The notes under the pieces are model-generated. The model made no database searches. It was not told where the DNA came from and worked only from the letters and a program-made list of their open reading frames with translations. From contig JANYEO010000244.1 in the NCBI GenBank assembly GCA_025363025.1, forward strand, positions 1-6,237: a stretch of 6,237 bases of DNA, written 5' to 3'. Source of the DNA: Opitutia bacterium. GTDB taxonomy: Bacteria > Verrucomicrobiota > Verrucomicrobiia > Opitutales > JANYEO01. This document shows positions 1 to 5,210 of this stretch, piece by piece. The translations under genes and the position numbers were made by a program. The stretch's first letter is position 1; each line of letters begins with the position of its first letter.

Positions 1-107
1 TGCATAATGCATGCTTTATGAGTTTTTGGTCGGTTGTCGTTCCTCGAGTACCCTATGTACACTCGTCACTTCGTCCTACAAATTCCTCAAAATCAAAGCA
101 TTCTGCA
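1..107. repeat. Palindromic intergenic repeat, copy 1 (5' edge may be cut by window)
   Basis: Positions 20-107 align without gaps to 4975-5062 with 8 mismatches in 88 bases by my count (about 91% identity). Positions 1-19 align more weakly to 4956-4974 (6 mismatches in 19). The unit is an imperfect palindrome: TGCATAATGC at 1-10 pairs with GCATTCTGCA at 98-107 with one mismatch, and near the centre GTAC at 47-50 faces GTAC at 56-59. The five loop bases between the two GTACs differ between the copies at three positions, while the pairing arms are kept. To the right of 107 the two copies share nothing. No protein is evidently encoded; the open frames crossing it look incidental. It is probably a non-autonomous mobile or REP/MITE-like element. 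Its left boundary cannot be seen because it reaches base 1. Confidence 0.85.
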
Positions 108-193
108 ATCGGCCTCTTCATAATCCCAGGCCCTAAAATTCGAACTTTCTCTGTGTTTTCTTCGACAACACCATTATGCAGCGGTCTCAACTT

Positions 194-415
194 TCAATGG
201 CCTGAGTATACCGCTTGCTTCGAACATGAATTCCGCTGGGAATCAATTCGTTGTAGGCGCTCTAGCAGTCTGTCGCGTAATACTGTGGGCAAGTTTACCG
301 CCACATTGCTCGCCTTTAAGAGTCCCACGATGGCTCGAAATCCAAGTCCCTCCCTGTACATGAGGAGTGCCATCTTCTTTACCTCAAATGATTTGTCGTT
401 CGGTATACTCTTGGT
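194..415 (-). pseudogene. Decayed IS1-type transposase N-terminal (helix-turn-helix) remnant
   Basis: The minus strand from 415 to 194 reads about 73 residues between two stops (TAA at 418-416, TGA at 196-194), with an internal ATG at 373. The stretch MALLMYREGLGFRAI, followed by VGLLKASNVAV, resembles the helix-turn-helix of IS1-type (InsA-like) transposases, which typically read ALxMYxEGLGFRAIGRLLxVSNVTV followed by xWIR. After NVAV the resemblance stops: the expected Trp-Ile-Arg is replaced by NLPTVLRDRLLERL, and the frame soon ends at TGA. The upstream zinc-finger part and the downstream DDE catalytic part are both absent. The next bases to the left run into repeat copy 1. The family call rests on motif memory only. 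The fragment is too short and degraded to be functional. Alternatively, it is a chance open frame. Confidence 0.6.
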
Positions 416-492
416 TTAATTGTATTTACAATCACGGCATCGGTAGCGTTGTTAACCTCTAGCGATACCATGTTTTTATGATTTAAAATACA

Positions 493-536
493 TTGTAGAA
501 ATAGTGTTTGACTTATATTAGGTAAACTGTGAATGT
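493..536 (+). promoter_or_regulatory. Possible promoter for the HU/IHF-like gene
   Basis: Two overlapping candidates can be read. One has TTGTAG at 493-498 and TATATT at 514-519, with a short 15-base spacer. The other has TTGACT at 508-513 and a poor -10 (GAATGT) at 531-536, with a 17-base spacer. Either would give a leader of roughly 50-65 bases before the ATG at 592. Neither is a strong match, and verrucomicrobial promoter consensus is poorly defined, so this is a guess from position and AT content. Confidence 0.25.
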
Positions 537-549
537 CTAACTCAATGGG

Positions 550-561
550 ATTAGGCCTAAT
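550..561. promoter_or_regulatory. 12-bp perfect palindrome, possible operator
   Basis: ATTAGGCCTAAT is a perfect palindrome ending 30 bases before the ATG of the HU/IHF-like gene. Its place in the presumed leader or promoter region fits a binding site for a dimeric regulator. No regulator is identified, and one short palindrome could arise by chance. Confidence 0.25.
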
Positions 562-591
562 TATGGGCTTATCCGTTTTATTTTCACGACC

Positions 592-897
592 ATGCCTAGC
601 AATCTCACGAAACGCGATATCGTGGTGGAGATTTACGAAAAGACCGGTTTTGCCCAAAAAGAAGTGCGCGAAACCGTTCAGATGACGCTCGACGCCATTG
701 CCAAAGCTTTAGCTGATGGCCGCAATGTCGAGTTACGCAATTTTGGGGTATTCGAAGTGCAAATTCGCAAAGCGCGTGTTGGCCGTAATCCGAATAAACC
801 TGAAACAGACGTTATCATTCCTAAACGCGCCGTTATTAAGTTTAAAGCCGGTAAAGAGCTCAAGTCAGAGCTAGCCAAGGTAGAGCTGGAGTCTTAA
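592..897 (+). CDS. HU/IHF-family nucleoid-associated DNA-binding protein
   Basis: This 101-residue protein covers the whole bacterial HU/IHF family (usually 90-105 residues). Members dimerise, bend DNA in the nucleoid and help in replication, recombination and transcription. The N-terminal helical part (residues 5-45, LTKRDIVVEIYEKTG onward) forms the dimer core. It is followed by the beta signature ELRNFGVFEV (47-56) and the DNA-gripping arm with GRNP at 64-67, whose proline (Pro67) would intercalate between base pairs. The closing KFKAGKELK (83-91) is also typical. The PNKPETDV arm resembles verrucomicrobial proteins annotated as HU or IHF; sequence alone does not decide whether it works as a homodimer. 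The ATG at 592 suits family length, although no Shine-Dalgarno sequence precedes it (TTTTCACGACC). The gene appears to be a single unit closed by its own terminator at 928-961. Confidence 0.95.
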   Translation: MPSNLTKRDIVVEIYEKTGFAQKEVRETVQMTLDAIAKALADGRNVELRNFGVFEVQIRKARVGRNPNKPETDVIIPKRAVIKFKAGKELKSELAKVELES

Positions 898-927
898 ACG
901 GCCCCATTAACTTATCTATTCTTTGAT

Positions 928-961
928 AAGCATCAATCGTTCTTACGGTTGATGCTTTTTT
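928..961 (+). terminator. Intrinsic terminator of the HU/IHF-like gene
   Basis: A 13-bp stem pairs AAGCATCAATCGT (928-940) with ACGGTTGATGCTT (945-957), with one G-U pair and a TCTT loop. It is followed by a T run covering 956-961. It starts 31 bases after the stop codon at 897. This is a classical Rho-independent terminator for plus-strand transcription. Confidence 0.93.
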
Positions 962-992
962 GCGTTTAGTTATAAAGCAGGAATTGTGGCTG

Positions 993-1027
993 AAAAAAAC
1001 TCGCTGCAGGAGGAATCCTGCAGCGAG
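993..1027 (-). terminator. Intrinsic terminator of the exported-protein gene
   Basis: CTCGCTGCAGGA (1000-1011) and TCCTGCAGCGAG (1016-1027) form a perfect 12-bp stem around a four-base loop. Read on the minus strand, the stem is followed directly by seven Ts (complement of 999-993). It lies 49 bases beyond the stop codon of the minus-strand gene at 1076-2443 and so ends that transcript. With the plus-strand terminator at 928-961 it insulates two convergent genes. Confidence 0.95.
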
Positions 1028-1035
1028 CAATAGGT

Positions 1036-1049
1036 GCTGAGTAATCAGC
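1036..1049. other. Small hairpin before the minus-strand terminator
   Basis: GCTGA (1036-1040) and TCAGC (1045-1049) form a 5-bp stem around GTAA, within the 3' untranslated part of the minus-strand transcript. On the plus strand a six-T run (1058-1063) follows eight bases after the stem, which is too far for a standard terminator. It may add to the main terminator or mean nothing. Confidence 0.3.
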
Positions 1050-1075
1050 GATTTAGGTTTTTTAAGGTCTTGTGC

Positions 1076-2443
1076 TTAATATTCAGCAGCTTTTTCGAGT
1101 GCTTTTGCAGCAGCTTTTTTAGCTTTTTGAGCTGCTCGTTTCTTCTGGTTTTTTGTTAACACTGGCTCCCATACACCACTGGCATTCAGAAGTTTTTCTG
1201 CCGGGATAATAGTCTGAGTTTCATCTCCAAAATCCCACGCTTCATTCTCTTCTTGGCCCCTTACTTCAATAAATAGAGTAGCTAAAGCAGCTGTTTCCTC
1301 TAATTGTTGTTCTAGGGTTAACTGCATGCCATCAGTTTCTTCTATAGGCAATGGAGTGGGGTAGTGGTCGACGAAATAATTGTTCGCGCCGATTGCTTCA
1401 CGGTTCGCAATATTGCCTTTACTATCTTTAAGCAGAATGAAGTCATAGATGAACGTGGCAACAGCGTGGGCTAGCCGATAGGCGTCATGCCCTTGTGCCT
1501 GAGCAGTCGTCATCATTGCATTAATACCATTATAAAGTGCGATGATATGCTCGAAGTTGCCTACCATTGACCGTGTTAATAAATTGTCTTCTTCTGCATC
1601 TGTAAGTTCAGTGTTATCTTGCTCGGCTCTAGCGATAATATCATCCAGGTATGTTTCTAAAACACCATTTAGGGTATTAATATGGTCTAATAATACTGGA
1701 TTCTCCGTTGGGAAACGCTCGCTTAAATATGCAGGGTTACCTAGAAACACTTCGAGTTCACCTTGGGTTTCATCTGCTTCATCTGCAGCTTCATCTTTTG
1801 TTTCTTCGGATAGTATTTCGGGTTCCACTGCAACAGTAGGGGCTCCTCCACCAAATCCTAATAATCTTAGCAAGTTAAAGCCCCAGCCCCCTTCTCTCGA
1901 TGATGCTGTTTGAGTTGTAGGAATGATAGGTGTTTGAGTTTCTACCACTATTTCCTCTTCTATCGTAGGCAATGTTGGTGGAGTATCAAGCGCCTCCAAA
2001 TCTATTTCTACCTTTTTTTCAGCTTTTTTATCCGAAACTACAGGAGCAGCGGAGTTATTATTGCTGCTATGATTGCTACCGCCCCACCAAGTAGATGGAC
2101 GAAAAAGAGAAAAACCACCGCTCTGGCCAGCAACTGGTGCTTCATTAACAGGGACTATAGACGGAGGAGTATCCTGTTCTTGATTTTGTTCAGCTAGTAC
2201 GATGGCTTCACTCTCGCTACTACGCTCTACAATAAAAAGCGGATTAGGCATCGGTTGTTCCCCTTCGCCTGGGTTTATATTATTGGCATTAGCTCTTAGG
2301 ATAGGCAGCGGTTGATTCCAGGCTCCAAGTTTTGGATCTACATTTATAAGCTCGTCTCCGCCAGCCAAGGCACTACCGGCAGACAGAAAAAAAGCGGCAA
2401 TAGCCGCGGAAAGGAATCGTTGAGACTTAGGGAGATGCTTCAT
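1076..2443 (-). CDS. Exported low-complexity protein of unknown function
   Basis: I do not recognise this 455-residue protein. Residues 1-27 form a clear Sec signal peptide: a basic start (MKHLPKSQR), a hydrophobic core (FLSAAIAAFFLSAG) and an ALA cleavage site before Gly28, so the product should leave the cytoplasm. Residues 28-240 are Pro-, Glu-, Thr- and Asn-rich and probably disordered. They contain two similar blocks, each starting DTPP (91 and 153) and ending in an aromatic/Leu segment bounded by Gly pairs (109-122, GGFSLFRPSTWWGG; 185-200, GGWGFNLLRLLGFGGG). Residues 245-405 look alpha-helical and acidic, with no cysteine and no catalytic motif that I can identify. The tail (431-455) is rich in Lys and Ala, starting KNQKKRAAQKAKKAAAK, and contrasts with the acidic body. 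There is no lipobox, sorting signal or later membrane helix. The gene is visibly more AT-rich than priA, is transcribed alone and ends at the terminator at 993-1027. The start is supported by the signal peptide; no Shine-Dalgarno is seen. Possible roles include a periplasmic or surface structural protein. Confidence 0.85.
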   Translation of the reverse strand: MKHLPKSQRFLSAAIAAFFLSAGSALAGGDELINVDPKLGAWNQPLPILRANANNINPGEGEQPMPNPLFIVERSSESEAIVLAEQNQEQDTPPSIVPVNEAPVAGQSGGFSLFRPSTWWGGSNHSSNNNSAAPVVSDKKAEKKVEIDLEALDTPPTLPTIEEEIVVETQTPIIPTTQTASSREGGWGFNLLRLLGFGGGAPTVAVEPEILSEETKDEAADEADETQGELEVFLGNPAYLSERFPTENPVLLDHINTLNGVLETYLDDIIARAEQDNTELTDAEEDNLLTRSMVGNFEHIIALYNGINAMMTTAQAQGHDAYRLAHAVATFIYDFILLKDSKGNIANREAIGANNYFVDHYPTPLPIEETDGMQLTLEQQLEETAALATLFIEVRGQEENEAWDFGDETQTIIPAEKLLNASGVWEPVLTKNQKKRAAQKAKKAAAKALEKAAEY

Positions 2444-2684
2444 AGATTTCTAAATGTATTAGGGGATTAATAAAAGTTAGGTATGATACCTTATTATTAA
2501 GTTGAGAGATGCGCTGGGTAAGCGCAGTTGTAGGATCTCATTCTGATTGAATGAGGGCAAACTGAATTCGTGGGTAGACTTTTATAAAATATTTTATTTA
2601 AGGTAACGCTATCCCTTCGATTGACACGTCTGCCATAGCCTGTTCCCTTCAAAAGGATTATTACTTGCTACTAATAACCTGTTA
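2444..2684. promoter_or_regulatory. Divergent intergenic promoter region (exported-protein gene / priA)
   Basis: This 241-base gap must hold the promoter for the minus-strand exported-protein gene and probably that of priA. Visible elements are GGTATGATACC, an 11-base near-perfect palindrome at 2480-2490 that includes a TATCAT-like -10 on the minus strand; a perfect 14-bp AT-only palindrome, ATAAAATATTTTAT, at 2584-2597; and a consensus -35 hexamer TTGACA at 2621-2626 facing priA. The bases 17 downstream of TTGACA (TCCCTT, 2644-2649) are a poor -10, so the priA promoter is not settled. An AAAAGG at 2651-2656 is about 28 bases before the priA ATG, too far to act as a ribosome binding site for it. 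Confidence 0.45.
2510..2555. other. Pair of adjacent small hairpins between divergent genes
   Basis: TGCGCT (2510-2515) pairs with AGCGCA (2521-2526) around a five-base loop, and CTCATTC (2537-2543) pairs with GAATGAG (2549-2555) around another five-base loop. Neither is followed by a T run on either strand, so they are not terminators. They could be structure in the leader of the minus-strand gene, dimeric protein sites, or part of a small RNA. No known RNA family is recognised. Confidence 0.35.
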
Positions 2685-4949
2685 ATGCCATATGCACCAC
2701 ATGCACCTGCATCTACTTTAATCGCCTTGTACGCGTTTGAAGGGCCAGAGGTGCCTTTAACCTACGCCGTCCCGGAGGCTTGGGCAGGCGGGGTAGCGCC
2801 TGGAATGTTGGTGAAGGTCCCCTTGGGGCCGCGGAAGACGCTCGGGGTTGTGTTAGAAATAGTAGCCGCGGCCCCCCCTAATGTACGGCAGATAAAGTAT
2901 ATTTTAGAAATTGTCCATAAGGTCCCTGTTTTAACGCCAGACTTACTACGCCTCTTGCCCTGGCTAAGTAGTTATTATGCGGCCCGGTTGGGTGCTGTTT
3001 TAGAAACAATGGTGCCCTCCGCCGTTAGAGACCCTGTCCGGGATAAACAAACCTTATGGGTGGCACTTGGCACCTGGCCAAATGAAGCCGAATGGGCAGC
3101 CCTCTCCAAACGTGCGCCTAAACAAGCCGCCTTGCTCGAGTTTTTAAAAACGCAAAAAGACCCCGTTATTAAAGGCCCGCTACTTGAGTCTCTCGATGTT
3201 GGTCCGTCTACTTATAAAGCATTGGTGGAAAAAGGCTTCGTCATCGAAACAGCCCTCAAAGCAGAGCGTACTGTATATGATGACGCCCTTTCAGATATCG
3301 AAAACGAAGCCGCCCAAGGCAGCGTTACCCTGAGTGCAGAGCAATCCGTAGCTGCAGAGAGTATTAAAGACAGCCTTGCTAAAAAAGTCTTCAAAGTCCA
3401 CTTACTTCACGGGGTTACCGGCTCTGGGAAGACAGAAGTGTATATAGAAGCCGCAAAGGCAGCCTTGGCGGAAGGCGGCAGTGCTCTCTTTCTCGTGCCC
3501 GAGGTTGCTTTAACCCCACAAACCGTGGCGCGGCTAAGGGCTCGTTTGAGTGCAAGTGGCGTCCAGGCAGTCGTTCTCCATAGCCATTTATCCGCGGGGG
3601 AGCGTTTGGATGCGTGGATGTCCCTTGCCCGGGGGGAGGCCCGGGTAGCTGTCGGGGCCCGCTCGGCTGTCTTTGCCCCGCTCAAAAATTTAAAGTTGAT
3701 CGTGGTAGATGAAGAGCACGAGGGCGCCTATAAGCAGGAAGACTCCCCCCGGTACCACGGGCGGGATGTAGCGGTTTACCGTGCGAAGCTTGCCGGGGCC
3801 GTTTGTGTACTGGGCTCTGCCACGCCTTCGCTGGAGTCTCTTTATAATCTGCAGGTAAAGGGTTATCAGCTAAATGCTTTAACCAAGCGTATAGACGACC
3901 GCGCGCTGCCCCCCATGCATATAGTGGATATGCGAAATGAAACTTCGATGGAGAAGGGAACGCCCCTTATCTCTCGCTTTCTTTTAGATAAGCTAAAGGG
4001 CCGCTTAGCCGCGAAGGAGCAGACGATTCTTTTCTTAAACCGCCGCGGGTTCGCCCCCAAGGTTATGTGTGGTACTTGTGGGCACGTTGTGGCGTGCAAC
4101 CATTGTAGTATATCACTTACCTTCCACCGGGCGCTCAACCATTTGCGATGCCATTTATGCAATCACGAGCGGCCACTACCCCGTGTTTGCCCGGAGTGCA
4201 AGGGGACGGCCCTTCAGCAACGGGGGGCGGGTACGCAGCGGATAGAGGACATATTGCCAAAGCTTTTGCCGGGGGCTCGTATTACCCGCATAGATGCCGA
4301 TTTGCTCGACCGCAAAAATGCCTTTCGCCAAGTATTGGGAGATTTTAGAAAAGGGAAAATCGATATCTTAATCGGCACCCAAATGATTGCCAAGGGCTTT
4401 GACTTCCCTAACGTTACCCTCGTGGGCCTAATCGAGGCAGATTTATCCCTTCACATGCCGGACTTCCGCGCGGCAGAGCGTACCTTCCAGCTATTGGTCC
4501 AAGTAGCAGGCCGAGCAGGCCGTGGGGATAGGGCAGGGGAAGTCGTCGTACAAACTTACACACCTGCCAGTGCCCCCCTGCAATTTGCTCGTAGGTGCGA
4601 TTTTGAAGGCTTTTTAGCAGCAGAGCTCGAGGAACGCCGCGTATTTAATTACCCTCCCTTTCGTCACCTCATTCGCCATGTCTTCCGTGCCCGTAATGCC
4701 GAGAAAGCTTCTTTTTTTATTGAAGAATGGACACGCTTTTTAGAAAAACAACTTCCCGAAGGTATAGAGCTCCGCGGCCCTGCCATTGCCCCTAGGGAGA
4801 AGGTGAAGGATTATTATCGTTATCACCTCTGGTACTTTACCTCTAACGTCTCCCGTACCTTGCCACATTTACTGGCCCTGCGTAACGCCTTTAAAATGGA
4901 TAAGGACGTCATAGATACATTAGACGTGGATCCGGTAGACCTCGGCTAG
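2685..4949 (+). CDS. priA: Primosomal protein N' (PriA), replication-restart 3'-5' helicase
   Basis: PriA recognises stalled or repaired forks and D-loops, unwinds the lagging-strand arm and starts reloading of the replicative helicase. This 754-residue copy has all expected parts. The N-terminal 3'-DNA-binding domain (about 10-110) begins with LIALYAFEGPEVPLTYAVPE. A winged-helix region (about 135-200) follows. The helicase core has Walker A GVTGSGKT (243-250), DEEH (342-345) and GSATPS (377-382). Eight zinc-binding cysteines form four pairs (462/465, 471/474, 489/492, 502/505). The second helicase lobe includes IGTQMIAKGFDFP (563-575) and QVAGRAGRG (606-614). The C-terminal domain carries YPPF (656-659) and ends near DVDP (747-750). 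Length is normal for the family (about 700-830) and no key residue is missing. The ATG at 2685 puts the conserved N-terminus about ten residues in; no Shine-Dalgarno is visible and no better upstream start exists. The last two bases of the stop codon are the first bases of repeat copy 2. ffh follows on the same strand after 261 bases. Confidence 0.97.
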   Translation: MPYAPHAPASTLIALYAFEGPEVPLTYAVPEAWAGGVAPGMLVKVPLGPRKTLGVVLEIVAAAPPNVRQIKYILEIVHKVPVLTPDLLRLLPWLSSYYAARLGAVLETMVPSAVRDPVRDKQTLWVALGTWPNEAEWAALSKRAPKQAALLEFLKTQKDPVIKGPLLESLDVGPSTYKALVEKGFVIETALKAERTVYDDALSDIENEAAQGSVTLSAEQSVAAESIKDSLAKKVFKVHLLHGVTGSGKTEVYIEAAKAALAEGGSALFLVPEVALTPQTVARLRARLSASGVQAVVLHSHLSAGERLDAWMSLARGEARVAVGARSAVFAPLKNLKLIVVDEEHEGAYKQEDSPRYHGRDVAVYRAKLAGAVCVLGSATPSLESLYNLQVKGYQLNALTKRIDDRALPPMHIVDMRNETSMEKGTPLISRFLLDKLKGRLAAKEQTILFLNRRGFAPKVMCGTCGHVVACNHCSISLTFHRALNHLRCHLCNHERPLPRVCPECKGTALQQRGAGTQRIEDILPKLLPGARITRIDADLLDRKNAFRQVLGDFRKGKIDILIGTQMIAKGFDFPNVTLVGLIEADLSLHMPDFRAAERTFQLLVQVAGRAGRGDRAGEVVVQTYTPASAPLQFARRCDFEGFLAAELEERRVFNYPPFRHLIRHVFRARNAEKASFFIEEWTRFLEKQLPEGIELRGPAIAPREKVKDYYRYHLWYFTSNVSRTLPHLLALRNAFKMDKDVIDTLDVDPVDLG

Positions 4950-5070
4950 ACTGTATGCAGAATGCCTTTCTTTTGAGTTTTTGGTCGGTTTTCGCTCCTC
5001 GAGTACCTTTAGTACACTCGTCACTCCGTCCTACAAATTCCTCAAAATAAAGGCATTCTGCATACAGTCT
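4948..5070. repeat. Palindromic intergenic repeat, copy 2, with perfect 22-bp inverted ends
   Basis: The 22 bases at 4948-4969 (beginning AGACTGTATGCAG) are the exact reverse complement of 5049-5070 (ending CTGCATACAGTCT). Inside, TTTTGAG (4971-4977) pairs with CTCAAAA (5041-5047), and near the centre GTAC (5002-5005) faces GTAC (5011-5014), so nearly the whole 123 bases can fold on itself. Positions 4975-5062 match copy 1 at about 91%. The outer eight bases on each side (AGACTGTA / TACAGTCT) are not shared with copy 1 on the right, where they can be compared. No T run follows, so this is not a standard intrinsic terminator, but the folded transcript could protect the priA mRNA end or reduce read-through into ffh. 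It is probably a non-autonomous mobile repeat. It encodes no credible protein. Confidence 0.92.
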
Positions 5071-5100
5071 TGATATCTTATTAGAAAGAGTTTGTTTAAT
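5070..5100 (+). promoter_or_regulatory. Possible ffh promoter just after the repeat
   Basis: TTGATA at 5070-5075, whose first base is the last base of the repeat, is followed by TTTAAT at 5095-5100 after a long 19-base spacer. Both hexamers match the sigma-70 consensus at five of six positions, but the spacing is poor. The leader to the ATG at 5211 would be about 100 bases. Elsewhere in 5071-5210 I see no gene; the decamer GCATTCTGCA of the repeat recurs alone at 5140-5149. Confidence 0.25.
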
Positions 5101-5210
5101 GAAATTCATTCGATCTATCTTGTAAGCGCGGAAAACTGTGCATTCTGCACCAGGTTTTCGAAAAGGCTCGATTTTTGGCTTAAAATCACGATTTTCAGAG
5201 TCATACACTT

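Larger units (their letters stand above)
416..591. other. AT-rich non-coding stretch upstream of the HU/IHF-like gene
   Basis: No credible gene is visible. A minus-strand open frame runs through it from inside the HU/IHF gene (starting near 657), but its product resembles no family I know and lies antisense to a real gene. The stretch contains an inverted repeat at 419-432 (ATTGTA, two-base spacer, TACAAT), a perfect 12-bp palindrome at 550-561 and weak promoter-like hexamers. It links the transposase remnant to the HU/IHF-like gene and must carry that gene's promoter unless transcription enters from the left. Confidence 0.6.

Noticed and set aside
18..419. Plus-strand open frame of 133 codons
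   Set aside because: Its first 30 codons are the palindromic repeat, the remainder is the antisense of the transposase remnant, and the product has no recognisable domain. It is a by-product of the repeat.
379..657. Minus-strand open frame of 92 codons
   Set aside because: It starts antisense inside the HU/IHF-like gene and continues through AT-rich intergenic DNA with no known motif or ribosome binding site.
1000..1027. Hairpin with a GGAA loop considered as an SRP (4.5S) RNA tip
   Set aside because: The stem is perfectly paired, without the internal loops of SRP RNA, and is followed by seven Ts on the minus strand, so it is a terminator.
1542..2197. Plus-strand open frames of 123 and 95 codons inside the exported-protein gene
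   Set aside because: They are antisense to a gene with a clear signal peptide and matching terminator, and their products are low-complexity with no motif.
3407..4348. Several open frames of 66-98 codons inside priA on both strands
   Set aside because: They are frame shadows of a complete, well-conserved priA, and none resembles a protein family.
4948..5070. Repeat copy 2 considered as a simple Rho-independent terminator or a CRISPR unit
   Set aside because: No T run follows either arm, the element recurs elsewhere with a nearly identical interior, and there is no series of regularly spaced direct repeats.
4909..5208. Minus-strand open frame of 99 codons across repeat copy 2
   Set aside because: It overlaps the priA 3' end and the palindrome. 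The same frame in copy 1 (EEFVGRSDECT onward) carries a stop codon and amino-acid-changing differences, so the repeat shows no sign of protein-level selection.
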